From Oscheius tipulae (taxonomy: Eukaryota; Nematoda; Chromadorea; Rhabditida; Rhabditidae): a stretch of DNA of 64,000 bases. The notes under the pieces were generated by a model that saw only the letters and a list, made by a program, of their open reading frames with translations, made no database searches and had not been told where the DNA came from. The position numbers and the translations under genes are program-made. Where the stretch lies: the NCBI GenBank assembly GCA_037178975.1, contig JASJZH010000006.1, positions 4,092,001-4,156,000 on the forward strand, given 5' to 3'. Of this stretch, positions 28,031 through 40,557 are shown in pieces; the first letter of the stretch is position 1; each line of letters opens with the position of its first letter.

Positions 28031-29018
28031 TTCTAGAAAACCAAATTTATGACTTGGGACAGTACGTGCCAAGAAACCGCTTGGTCAAAATAAGAAAACT
28101 AACGGAGAAAATAAGACAAAAAGAAGGGTAATCACGGGGTAGTACCAAAAGGTCAAAGTTCATTAGAACAGCGCGGATGATGTTGCGCATCTCAGTCTGG
28201 CATGCTCAATAAACCTACGTGAGAAAACGGGGTCTGCAAGAGAGAGAGAGAGAGAGAGAGAGAGGCCAACTGCCCCTCGATCACTGCCGGCCTTCTAGTT
28301 ACAGCCGAATAGATTGTCCAACACAAGGAACCTTTGCGTGAACTCTAAACAAATAACTTTGTGATAACTAACGACTAGCCGTGAAAAATTGGCAATCTTG
28401 GGCAAAAGACTAGGCTAATGAATTATCTCCCAATTATCGTAAAGATTTGGCCGATAAGATGCATAGAGGTCAAAGATAAAAAGAGCTAAAACAGGGGAGC
28501 AGGCGAGGACAACAAGGAGAATGAATGAGTTCTGCACAAATCTCAACTTGGATAATTTCAAAGCGACGCCAAAAAACTAAAGCCATCTCGAGCTTTGTTG
28601 TTCGCGCAGTAACGCATGTTTTTGGAACACTTGTTGTTGTCTTCTTTTATCGATTTATGCATGATGAACTGAAGTTGCAAAATGTTTACTAGAGGTACAA
28701 ATTGCAATACTAAGAGCACAGAAAAACAGGTGGTCAGCAATTGCAGCGCTGAGAGAGAAAAACTTTCATGGGAATTGATTTTAAATAGAGGAAATTAGGT
28801 TCCAAGTTGTTGCATCAAACCTAAAGACAGAAGTTGAATGAAGGAGAGAGAATGATGCAGCTGGGCAGTTTTGAAAGATGCACTTGATGCAATCTAGAGA
28901 TCAACAAACACGACCTGGAAAAACCAGTTCATTGATAATAGAAGCTTTTTGAAAACCATAGAATGTACTCATAGAAGTGAATAGGTTGCATCACCGGCGA
29001 AGAAGTTGTCTATCATCT
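28031..29018. other. Intergenic region between PFK and RhoGDI
   Basis: Contains the PFK upstream region with an (AG)13 tract and the RhoGDI 3' region. AT-rich, with no supported gene. Confidence 0.5.
28239..28264. repeat. (AG)13 microsatellite
   Basis: Thirteen uninterrupted AG units, about 210 bases upstream of the modelled PFK start. Such GA tracts are common in nematode promoters and are polymorphic in length. Confidence 0.95.
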
Positions 29019-29756
29019 CTACCAGTCTTTTGCAATCTCGAGGGCCCACTTCCAAGATAGCCAGTCGTGTCCATCGTCGTCGGTGAATTTCGATTTGATT
29101 TTGTAGGTGGCACGATGAAGCATTCCTTCAACCATATTAATAAAAACGTCAAACGATATATTACCTGACGGAGCCTCCTCAATAGGGGAAAGGTAAGTCT
29201 GGAGTTCGGCCTTTGGGGCATACGATCCAACCATCAGAGTCTCGCTGGCGATCTGAGCACCCATACGATGAACTTTGTGAACATATCTGAACAAAATGTA
29301 AAAAATAAATACAAAGAGATGTACTCACTTTAGACCAGTAACGATCTCCCTTTGAACGTAGAACTCGAACTTCAAACGATAGTGAGCTCCCTCCTTGAGC
29401 TTGAATGTGTCAGCGTGAAGGTTGTCTACAAACAAATTGAGTAGAAAACAAGCGTGAAAAACTTACCTGGATTGCTAAGGTCCATGACCATGTCAGGTCT
29501 TCCAGCGACAACGACAGCGATGGTCTTCAGAAGTACAACCCTCTTGTCGTTATGGTCGACGATGACTTGATTCGGGGCAGCTCCCAAAAGAGTCTCCTTG
29601 TACTTTTCCAAGCTCTCATCACCCTGAATATGAATATAACACACCTATTTTCCACTCTACTTTGTCTTGGTTGAGAATGTCGGTGACGGACTTGGGAGCA
29701 GGTGGAATGTAGTTAACGGCCGGGACATCCTGATCGGATTTGTTGTCCTCTTCCAT
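29019..29756 (-). CDS. rhi-1: Rho GDP-dissociation inhibitor
   Basis: A cytosolic chaperone that extracts prenylated Rho/Rac/Cdc42 from membranes and keeps them GDP-bound. The start at 29756-29754 (MEEDNKSDQDVPAVNYIPPA) gives the flexible N-terminal arm. Then come ESLEKYKETLLG (the regulatory arm helix) and an immunoglobulin-like fold with FKLKEGAHYRLKFEFYVQRE, GLKYVHKVHRMG, MVGSYAPKAE, and LSPIEEAPSG joined to MLHRATYKIKSKFTDDD. It ends HDWLSWKWALEIAKDW at the TAG at 29021-29019. Five exons and about 190 residues, the usual RhoGDI size. Every landmark of the family is present, and no truncation is seen. Confidence 0.95.
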
Positions 29757-30982
29757 GGTCTGCCCCTCAAACAATTTTTGGCTTTATTTCACCAAGAAGC
29801 TTAGAAATAGAATCGATCAACAGAATTTAAGGAATGTGTGTCTATTTCTTCTGCAATACTAAGCTCGAAAAATGGAACGGATGGATCATGTAGGGGGAGC
29901 CGTTAGCAGACTGAAAGATGGATATTCTCTTAAACAAGACAAACAAAGATGCAACATTATATATATCAGAGAAATGGATACTCGCTTTGTTATGAAATTT
30001 GTGAAATGATAAACAAGATAGTAATGCCACGTCTTTTGAAGAAACCGGTTCGGAAAAGAGTCTAGAGTCTAATCAGGAGGTGACCAAGCATTGGCTTCAG
30101 CATAAGCAAGAGAGAACGAAGGGTTTCACCTAGCAGCAGAATAAAATGCCGAGGATATGAATGATTGTCCCGAATGCAACCTGAATGATGTGCCCGAAGG
30201 CTTTTCGTCTTGCCGACGACAGTGCAATCAGTGATGCGACGGTACGAACTAATCAGCATGGGCAGATAGTGTTTCCAGAGTGAGTCACGCAGCTGAAAAG
30301 TACACTGGAAGCGACTTAAACAAAGAGTCAATCGATGATTGTAGCTCAAACAAACAGTGTCAACGCAGCAATAATCCGAAGGACGACAATCCAGGAGATT
30401 ACAAGTTTCTTGTCCTGTTTTCCTTCATCCTCGAACAATCATTTGGGCAAAGTAAACACAAAAGGCTCTTGTTTATCATTGGTAGGAAGTGGGAGAATAG
30501 AAGAAAAACCGAATCAGTAGCCTGTAATTAAGTTGTGGGAGACGAAAGTCTAAATTGGGTCGACATCGCAGTGTGTGTGCTGAGTCACCTTCGCCGGTTG
30601 GGACTTAGCGAATAATTGATTGATGCAGACACAAACAGTCCCCATTGAGAGTTAACTGGCCTCATTGGGGTCACATTACAGGGCCTCCCAAACCTCAATT
30701 GTGTACAGTAATCCTACAACTAAAATTCAGAGTAAAATGTGATTGACCAAGGTTTCATTCTATTTTTCAGACACAGGATATCCTCGAATCGATCTTTTCT
30801 AATAACCCCTCCAATTGTCTGCTAAATTAAACCAATGAATCTTTCGGCTTTCCTAATGGAGCCGCGCCGCATCTAGTCTGCGAGGCATTCGCGCTCCAGT
30901 CGTATTCAAAACAGCAAACCTTTCAGCTGACTGGTTTTCATTCCGCCACTATTCAAATACCATAAACTTCAGAAAATGTATG
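29757..30982. other. Divergent promoter region, rhi-1 (-) and DGK (+)
   Basis: 1.2 kb with no coding-like frame of note. It includes presumptive 5' regions for both flanking genes. Confidence 0.5.
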
Positions 30983-33067
30983 ATGGTTTCGTCTAGCGAA
31001 GTCTTCACCACTTTGGGCATTATCGTTGGACTGTCAATCTTGCTTTTTATCGCTCGGAAGTTGTTCGAAAGTCGGAAGAGAAAGGCATTAAACGATTCGG
31101 CATCAGTCAAAAGTGGGCTTTTGAAGTAATTATATTCGATTCATTTTAGGTGGACATTATTGGACTGTTCAGTTAGTAGAACATGGATTCTTCTGTGTTT
31201 GTTGCAAGGAAAACCTGACAATTGGTTACGAATGTGATTTTTGCACATTGAAAGTCGACTCGGTTTGTGTTTTCCCCCCATATTTCTTGGAAATGCACAT
31301 GTTTAGGTGAACTGCGCGCGACTGATAGCTCAAAAGACACCATGCAAGACAGTACAAAGCAAAGCTACCTCGTCGGAAACGATGAAGCATCATTGGGTTT
31401 GTGTTTCACACAATTCCGTTCAATGAAGTTTTTCAAGGTATCTGGGAACATCGAAGAAGAAAAGTTCTGTATGGTTTGTGATGATCTATGTGGAGGCGGT
31501 GTCGGATTGCAAGACTATCGCTGCTCCTGGTTAGTGACGCCCACTATTGTTCCTATTCATACCTTCAGGTGCGTTCAAGTCGTTCATTCACGATGTAAAA
31601 GACAAATCGGTGATGACTGTGACTTCGGACAACTCAAAAGATTCGTTATACCGCCATATTGCGTGACAACTAGAAAGTCAGTAAACAGAAGTCAGCGATA
31701 TGTGAGGATTTCTGCGAATTTCAAGTCAATACAAAATTTTCAGCCAGTCGTAGACACTATGAAGGCACCGGTAGAAAGTGATCAATGGCAGCCCATAATT
31801 GCCGTTGTTAATCCCAAAAGTGGCTCTGGGGCTGGGAAAGGAGTATTGAGGAAACTTCGATCGCACTTGCACCCAGTACAGGTAATCATTCTCGGAAATA
31901 CTTTTAATAAAAAACATTTCCAGGTTATTGACATAACAAAGTCACATCTCCGATCTTCGCTTGCTTGGTTGGATGAACACAAAGAGGTACTTGTTTTAGA
32001 CTGCGTTTAGTTTTTTTCCTTTCAGCTAAAAGCAAGAATACTGATAGCTGGCGGAGATGGAACCATTTCTTCTGTTCTTGATGAAATTGACAAGCTTTTG
32101 AATCCACTCCCTGTAAGTCTGAACTAACTACCCATCAATCGTTAGCCAGGTATCTGTTCTTCCACTTGGAACTGGGAACGATCTATCGAGAGTGCTCAAC
32201 TGGGGCTCAGAGTGCGATGGTCATCCTAGCGTGATAGAACTTTTCGAGGAGATCATTAATGCCAAGCCAGTCAAACTTGATAGATGGACGATTCAGGTTG
32301 ATCACAAACGAAAAGTACATCATGCATTCAATACTTTTAAATGTTATTATAGCTGGGAGTAAGACTTTTCAATAAGTCCCTCTCCATGACAAATTACATG
32401 TCAATAGGAGTTGATGCTTGCGTGACTCTCGGTATGCAGACTACCAGGAACTCTATACCACGTGCCCTCAGCAGCAGGTATGACTAAAACGTAGCATTTC
32501 TCATGCATTTCTTTAGGGTATTAAACAAGTTCCTTTTTTTCACATATGGAACCAAAGATGTTTTCGAACGGGCGTGTAAAGGTCTCAACCGAAATATCGA
32601 GCTGTTTCTGGACGACAATCAAGTGCCTATGGTTCTTCCCGACATCGAAGGCTTAGTTTTCTTGAACATTGGTTGTTGGGGAGCTGGAGTTCGCGTACGT
32701 TGTTCTAAAAAAATATTAGCAACCGATTTCAGCCATGGGATACTGCTCCAGAGGATATGAAACAGTCTTTGGACGACGAGAAGTTCGAAATCTTTGCAGT
32801 CACTTCCTCATTCCACATTGCTCAATTACAGGTGAGTACAAAATAGTTTTGTTTTACAATTAGTTTAAGGTTGGTCTTTCAACGCCCCTTCACATCGCTC
32901 AAGCTCGGAAAGCTGTTCTCAAAGTGGTGCAGGGAAAATTGCCCATGCAAAGTGATGGCGAAGCGTGGCTGCAATCTCCTGCTACAATCACAATATCACA
33001 CAAAGGAGCCAGTCAAATGCTTGAAAAAGTAGTCCGTTTTGAGACCGGACGGACTGGGTTCTTCTAG
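30983..33067 (+). CDS. dgk-2: Diacylglycerol kinase, epsilon type
   Basis: Phosphorylates diacylglycerol to phosphatidic acid. The start at 30983 (MVSSSEVFTTLGIIVGLSIL) gives an N-terminal membrane anchor, a hallmark of DGK-epsilon. Two C1 domains follow: GHYWTVQLVEHGFFCVCC...YECDFC, and MKHHW-VSGN...FCMVCDDLCGGGVGLQDYRC-CVQVVHSRCKRQ. The catalytic domain shows IIAVVNPKSGSGAGKGVLRK (the nucleotide-binding loop), RILIAGGDGTISSVLDEI (the G-G-D-G-T motif), VLPLGTGNDLSRVLNWG, and accessory-domain motifs FLNIGCWGAGV and EIFAVTSSFHIAQLQVGL. It ends ETGRTGFF at the TAG at 33065-33067. About a dozen exons. No Ca-binding EF hands are seen, which also fits the epsilon class. Confidence 0.93.
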
Positions 33068-36000
33068 TTTTATCCCATTCTAGTGTATAATTTTGTTATG
33101 TTTTTGCGAATACCCCGCTGTCCTCATCCCGCTGCTTTGAATCGTAAGATCTCATGGTCATAATTCGGTCCAACTGCTGCAGCTTTCATTCCAAAATGTG
33201 ATCGTTCGGTACATATCGCAGGTTGCAAATGTTATTCACTGATATAAAATCGTGTCACTAAAAGTTTTTATCGTAATCTGCTTAGAAAATGAATGTTCGA
33301 TAAAATATGGTTTTTCGATTGATGATAAAACGCATCATTTGGCTTTATAGACCCTTTTGAATGGTTTTCTGCTTTACACCCTGAATTTTTGTTTACGATT
33401 AATGCTATAACTCTGGCCTCAAATAAAAGTCTAATCCCAGCGCAGAGGAGCACAAGTATCTTTTTATCAGAAAGACAATGAGATAGTTTCAAAATCAAAC
33501 TTACTATTGGTTTTTTCAACTGGAAGAATAGAATATTATGAAGCAATGTAGACTGGTGATATGCAGCCGTGCAGCGTCTTCAACAATTATTAAAACGCTC
33601 AGGCAGCTGGAAGCAGTCCTGACACAACTGTCCTTTCTGTCTTTCCTTTCTATGATAAGTCAGTACGACCGCCGTGGGCAATCTTCCATTTTTCTGCTGA
33701 GCGAGTTAGCCATTCCTTTCTGCCGTCTTTAGCCATCCGTCAGACTAATCCTAGTATTTTAACTACAAAAGTACTACACTGTTTGTAATATGCCCAGTTG
33801 AATGTGCGCTAGTTAGAATGCGATGACAGAGTTTTTTGCTCATGTCTTTGCTTCTTGCATAATGGGCAAGGTGCATTAGTGACCCTTCAGCGGCTCAACA
33901 TCCTTTCAAAAAAAATGGTTAGCTCTCACAAAGCTCGTCTATCTTCAGAATACATTCCCGTTCTTCAAACAGAATGGCTCATAATATCTGACTTTTTGCA
34001 TGCGAGTCATTGCGTTTCACCCTAATGGACGTGTCTGTTTGATTTCATGTGAGATCCCCTTGCACTCCCCCATATGTCCCATGTTGTCCGATGGGATAGA
34101 CATCCTCCGGGTCTATGAGAACGCTGCAGCCAAGGGTTCGTTTTTACATGTGCCCGTTCTTCTTACTTTTTCACCCATTCCCTCAGGGCGAATCACTAAC
34201 CGAATGCTGCCATCTGCCTTCATTAACCGCAATTTCGTTGCTGGCTTGCAGCAGCGGTCATCGTAAAGTGTGATGACACCCTCGTCTTCTCGTTGCAAGT
34301 CATCAACTGGTAGAGGGTCAAGTACGCCCAGCTTGTGTTTTTATGCCTAGCCGCTCATTGTCATTGTGCTCATCTCATCAAGAATTCATGTGCTGCTCAA
34401 AACAAAACCAAAAAGAATAATGCCGTCTTGGCACCATCTGCTCCTTACGAGGACAATCGATATTCGCCCTTCCTATCCCCTTAACAAGAGCCCGATCCAC
34501 AGCTTTAGGCTCTTGCCTACTTACCAGTCACAACTTTTCGTCCCTCATTGCGCATTCCTCTGAGCTTAGCTGAAATTAACTGCCGCAATGAGAACCTTTC
34601 GTCGCTTGGCTCATCTGATTGGTTTTTTTATATGTAGTCCTGAAAAAGGTTTGACAGCTGAGTCTTTGTTTATGATGGTCAGAAACAATCGTCTCCCATC
34701 CGAATCTCATTGTTGGCGCTAACCCATCGTTTATTCATCAGTGCGTACGAGCTGGCCGAGAATATTCACTAGCCCACTAATTTGAGCCCATTTGTGATTG
34801 TTCTATCTGCTGAAATTGAGATATTGCTGGAAAATGAAAAGAAATATGAGTCTAGAGAGATTTAGACTTTTTTTCTAAACAAAGAGCGAGGACTAATACT
34901 GCAGCAAGCTGCAACTCAATCCTCACAGAGATGCTACTCTTTGACATGAATAATTGAAACGACGTATTGTTCTGTCGAAGAATAGCCTCCAATTCCCAAA
35001 ACAGCGTAAAATGTGGGTGGAGTTTCAGGATCGATGAGTGGTCATGTAGCTCGGCGAGCCCAAATGGACGCTCTAATGTCAAGTAGTGCTCATGCTACAC
35101 CCAGGAGTATCAGCTGGTCAAGATCAAAAACTCCTGGGTGTCTCACTCAAAGAAGCACAACACGAAGTATCGTGAGTTTCACTTCTTTTTTAACGCATTT
35201 GGTTCTTCAAAGATCTCGACATACATGTTTCGAGATAGAATTCCCGGATGAAAATAATAAAAAGGCCGGATGCTAGATATTTATGCAGCCGACCGAGAGT
35301 GTGGGCGAGCTTTGGCAGCAGCCGGTTTGAATTCTGCGCTAATTACTCCGAGGAATAGGGTTGGATGCGCTATTGGCAAGCATACACACCTCCATGGCTG
35401 CCCAGGTGACTATTATGGATTTCCGCACTTTTATTCCAACTTTTCACGTTTCAGAGCGTCTCACGGGTCAAACCTAAGAACGATGCTAAAGAGAAAGAAC
35501 AGGAAGAAATGGCAAGAGCAGCGTTCCAAGAATGGCTCAAGCGGAAATCAAAGGAGCCAAGAGGGCCGAGAGCATCACCGTCCAGGTATGCATTTAAAAA
35601 CTTTCATAACGCATAGTTTCACAACGTCATTTTGTAATAGAAAAATTAAATCTCTACTGGAATACCCGCAAAAACTTTTCTTAACAAACAATTGTTCTCG
35701 AAGCAACTAGCAATATTGAAATGTGATTTGTTCAGAAGGGAATCCACATACGTATCGGTTGAACTATATCTGCTGGAACAAAATGATTGTTTCTGAGACT
35801 TAAAAAACTACGTCCTACGGGAATATACAGCTGCCCAAAGCTCTAGAATTGAAGCTTTGTGCTTTGAACCGTGTTTCCATTTTTTTTCCTTAACAAAGAA
35901 ACAACAACTAAGGTTTTCAACTTATTCATGTGCAGGTTTTAATTTGCCGGAAGCTTGGAAAGTTTATGTTTTTGCAGCGACTATTTTCTCCCATATCAAA

Positions 36001-36767
36001 TATATTCCTAACAAAAGTTACTCAAACAGTTTTAGTGCAATCTGACAGAAAGTATCACTAAAGAGCAATTGCCAATTGAACATAATGACTTAATTATTTT
36101 ATAAATGCCCATATTTCAGAGAGCAGATCACACAACATTTAAAAGACGATCTGAAACACAGGATCTTCAATACTTGGTTGAACAATCCTAAATTCGAGAA
36201 AAAACCGCAGAACGGTACAACGGATTAGCTGCCAATGTCTTTTCACCTTTCACTTACAAGATCTCCGTGGTTGAAGACGTGATTACAAGTACAGTTAGGT
36301 ACACTGTCAGTTGTCATTCGGCTTATTGCTTTATTCATGACTGTGCCATTATGTATATGCAAGGGTTAATGAAATATAGGCTACCAATGATAGATCTTTT
36401 GCATCCTGTCTATTTGCACTTTGCAGCTTTCATCTCGCCCTTCCAGGTGCATGCGAGTACATTTCTCGAGATGTCCGTGGGGTGCAGATAAAAATACTGT
36501 TGTTGTTTACCATTCTACTTGTCATGCACAAGGTGTAAGGGCGGAGCGAAACACACGTGCAGCCGCTGCGCTCTCTCTCGCGAGCGGCTTGGACGTCCGC
36601 CAGCCGTTTGCCCCACTGTCAGCTGATTTGAAAAACGAACCAAGCATTCGAATAGCAACTTACGCGGGCTGATGACTGCGTATGGCCTTCACAAGAGAAT
36701 AGGTTGCCGATTCGCTGTTGGAATAGGATTTTCCAATTACTCTCTGCTTCGATAGTCTATCAGTGTC
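33068..36767 (+). other. 3.7-kb region with unresolved coding-like segments
   Basis: Between DGK and Unkempt there are short segments with splice-like borders and protein-like frames but no gene I can complete. Near 34080-34260 a frame reads MLSDGIDILRVYENAAAK and can splice to ITNRMLPSAFINRNFVAGLQ. At 35034 an ATG after an acceptor (TTTCAGGATCG) reads MSGHVARRAQMDALMSSSAH. At about 35391-35590 ATG-GCT-GCC-CAG splices to a clear charged helix, KEKEQEEMARAAFQEWLKRK, reminiscent of coiled-coil (CCDC34-like) proteins. Several of these are open in more than one frame. The last 200 bases before 36767 are GC-rich with a CACGTG site and are probably the unk promoter. Confidence 0.35.
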
Positions 36768-39700
36768 ATGAGTGCTGATAGCCGAACAAGTGTGGAGCGT
36801 CCACAAGAAAAAACACAACATTTACAGTGAGTTTTTTTTCATAGCCTATGTTTCTCTATCAAATGGTCGTTGATTAGAAGCTAGTATATTTAGTCTTTGC
36901 TCCTCTCTTTCCTTTTCTATCACTCATGCTTTCTCAATCTAAAGCTCCAAAACTCTCTGTTCTTAAAATGTGAAAAAAGTGTTAAGAAGTTGCAGCTCGT
37001 TTAATTAAAATAAAAGCAAGTCCATTGGCAAACACATCCTTGTTTTGAACGAAAACTGTTTCCACTTTATGTTTTTCACCCGATTCTGTACAGTCGCGGA
37101 CTCCGCCAAACGAGTAGAACTTGTGAAAACATTCCGGCCACGTTTTTGGTTCCGACACGATCTCAGCCAATAGAGTGCCAACCAAAGATCATGAATTTTG
37201 CGTTTTCGGTTTATGTTGTCGCTCAAAAACAGTTCGTCGTAGCACTTGCATAGGATAAACATATTTCACTTAGAGCCAAAAACCATTTCCAAGTGTCTGG
37301 GAAGCTTTTGTTTTCCTCTTTTTCCAATGTTTGTTTTGCTCCAGTTGTGTTTCGGCAATCGATCGCTCGACAAAACACTCCTGTCGTAAACAGGCCGCAC
37401 AAAATTGCCTGCCGTGTCCTGGCTTTCAGATGGCCTTGTTGCTATTTTTGTGTTAACCGTTTGCGAAAGTCTGTTGATTAACCCAGCTGGCTTCATCACG
37501 TGGCCTCCGGCATTGATGTGTTCCTCCACAAAAGCATGCCTCGACTTGTAAACATCATTGGCGATGGCATGTGACAGCGCTTTTCGTAGAGGCAGAGCTT
37601 CCTAATAGTCAACTTGTGATCTAAGAAGGGCTTTGTGAACAGTAATTAAGGAACAGCAACAGAGGCAATAATGGGGGAGGGAGAATGACGTGATGATCAT
37701 AACACAAAGGGGAAGAAAGAGGTGTGTCATTTTAATTACCTCGTTTAGCTACCTCAACGACTTTCGAGTCGAGGCCTGTCCGCTTTTCAAGCAACATCAG
37801 TGCCAACAACACCGTCCCTACACGTGCTTCAATTGGCATTTTGCCAATCAAAGACGAAGACGGTACTATTTATTAATGGCAATCTGTGACAACCCTGTAT
37901 AGACCGATTAGGAAGGGCGATGGATCTTTCAACTACTCGCCTGATATATACTGCGACAAATACGATGAGAACACTGGCATCTGTCCGGATGGGGATGAGT
38001 AAGTATACGTAATGACATTTCATCCAAAAAAAACAGGTGTGTTTATCTGCATCGTGTGTCTGGAGATGTCGAGCGCAAGTATCATCTGAGGTACTACAAA
38101 ACTGCTCAATGTGTTCACTCCACAGATAGTCGTGGGCAATGTGTCAAGGTAACGATTTTTTTGTCCCTCACTGAACAATTTCAGAATGGAGCCCATTGTG
38201 CCTTCGCCCACTCGGCCGCAGATCTTCGACTACCTCAAGTTAGTCTACTTTGAATTTCAAAAAGACGCATTCAGTTTGACCAGCACGAGGCTGGCTTCGC
38301 CACATCATTGGAGGGAGATGGACGGGATCGGACGAGTTTTGTTGTCGAGGATCAATCGTGGCACAGTAAGTGTCGTTGTTTTTTATGGAAAATTCCAATT
38401 GTGTGAGTCTTTTCGAGGACACACATGAATCACGCGGTCGAGGGTCACAGACGAGGGCTGTGCAGAAGTAAAAAACCGTACCGCGAAAACAATAGATAGA
38501 TTCTGCAGCATTCATATTTGTGAGGGGGTTTATCAGGTAGGAAAAAATATGCTGCAGATAGGTTAGATCAGTTTTGCAAAGAACGAATGTTTACCATCGT
38601 AGTAGAGATTCCAGACCATGTGCTCTCATGCTACAAGACGGAACAGTGCCGAAAACCTGCAAGATTGTGTCGTCAGGGATATGCCTGTCCGTTCTACCAC
38701 AACAGCAAGGACAGGAGAAGACCTCCAGCCTTGTTCAAATACAGGTTGCTTTCATTAATGATATTTGTTCAGTCAGGTTTGCAGATCAACTCCATGTCCA
38801 GCTGCCAAGACAGTTGACGAATGGTTAGATCCTGAGCTTTGTGAGGCTGGTGACAATTGCCAGTATTGCCATACCAGAACCGAGCAGCAGTTCCATCCTG
38901 AGATTTACAAGAGTACAAAGTGCAATGACATGCTTGAGGCAATCGTAGCTGTCATAAATAGATGATTTTTGATTTTCAGCATGGCTATTGTCCACGTGCC
39001 GTATTTTGCGCATTCGCTCATCACGACACCGAGCTTCATGTGCAACGAACCCCTTACATCTCGAGTGCTCAGCCAAGCCCAAAAGAGCAAGTCAGTCCGA
39101 ACGCGAACGGAAGCACCGGAGAACAGCCGATCGCAACTTCTGAAGAATCTCTCCGCTTTGGATCACCGAACTCAAACGGATCAACGCCGACTTATTCGGT
39201 AATGATTTTTTGTTGGCTTTCATGAACGCTGTTACAGTCTGTGTTAAAACAGCGTTCTCATCCGGTGAAACAATATTCAACCAACTCGGATCTCATATCC
39301 AGCAGTTATCCCAAGGCTCCTGGCTTCGAAAGAGGTCCTCTTTCAGTGAGTCTCATTTTGTTAGTTTTCAAACAATTTATCAGCCGAACAGAGCCGATAG
39401 TGCATTAGGACGGCTTAGGACCCATTCCTTAAATATGGGACATCTAGATATGGCAGCTAGGCATGAGTTTACAGGTAGCCATTTTTAATTGAATAAATAA
39501 AGGAAATGTTAAGGATTCGACACAGGAACGCATTCTAGCCTCTGTAGATCAGATAGCGGATTTCACGCAGTTGGAGGTATGTTTTCAGCTCTGATCAACT
39601 AACTTACCGGCTTTTCAAGAAGATTCCCTTGCAGGGACTCTCGAAGAACTCAGTCTGGACCTCGAGCCCATAGCGGAGGGTTCCAGACAACAACTGACTG

Positions 39701-40557
39701 ATTTGTTTGGTTCGCAAAGCCTATCATTTGGACAACAAAGTAAGATTTCTTGTTTAGTGTAACGTCGAGGTTCTAGTGACTTCCCCAGTCCGTATCCCTG
39801 GAGCTGATTCTTTCCATGCGTCTCCCTTGACATCGTTTGGAGAGAGTCTGTTCGGATCAGCAAAGCAGCCCATGAGCTCACCCCAGAGCGGCTTCAGCAC
39901 ATTTGAAACGCACCCGGTAAGAAAAACATCCTTGGTTGAGCAAGATGACCCTCTGAACTGGCGGAGGTCTGTTGGTAAGGGTGACAAGGAGCTCGAAGAT
40001 CTACACAGATCCATTGAGGCACGTTCCTCTCAACTGGGGGTTGGAGGGTCCATGCTATACTACTTCCTATTGTACTTTTACAGATGGCGTCCTGGGAGGA
40101 AACGTTGAAACAAGCTCGACAAGCATGCGAGGCATGGAGAGCCGACGCTCAGCATTACAAACTGAAGGCAGAACAAGCTGAAATGGAGAGAAATCGGGCA
40201 ATTTTCGAAAGAGATCAGGTAAGTATTGAGTAAGCAACTTACTGAGATTGTTGTTGCAGCTTGCTCAGCAGCTAGAAACTTCAAAAATGCATTTTACTAA
40301 CTCCATGAAAATGCCGTCCGACTCTGGGATACCTCTAACTCAAATGCTTTCACCAGACATGTGTGACCTTTTAAGGGCACCTGTCTTCCCTCCAGGATCC
40401 GGATTCAACATGTTCTCGGTAAGTCAAGGAAGAGGTCAAAGTAGATATAAACGACTTGCAGCCAGATGCTGACCCGATGGGCCCAGCCTGTGCTAGATGC
40501 GGTCGCGACCGTTCTCGTACCGATGGCCGAAATGGATGCTCACTATGCTCATCCTAA
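36768..40557 (+). CDS. unk: Unkempt-family CCCH zinc-finger RNA-binding protein
   Basis: Unkempt binds UAG-containing mRNAs through CCCH zinc fingers and represses translation. Exon 1 (36768-36826) reads MSADSRTSVERPQEKTQHL, then a 0.9-kb intron joins YLNDFRVEACPLFKQHQCQQ and HRPYTCFNWHFANQRRRR. Further fingers: GSFNYSPDIYCDKYDENTGI, CVYLHRVSGDVERKYHLRYY, NGAHCAFAHSAADLR, CYKTEQCRKPARLCRQGYAC (finger 4), CQYCHTRTEQQFHPEIYKST and CPRAVFCAFAHHD. Distal landmarks also fit: SYPKAPGFERGPLS and a charged helix MASWEETLKQARQACEAWRA before the C-terminus. The C-terminal end, ARCGRDRSRTDGRNGCSLCS, keeps two C-x-x-C pairs where Unkempt normally has a RING-like finger, so this domain looks eroded. About 17 exons. 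Confidence 0.93.
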
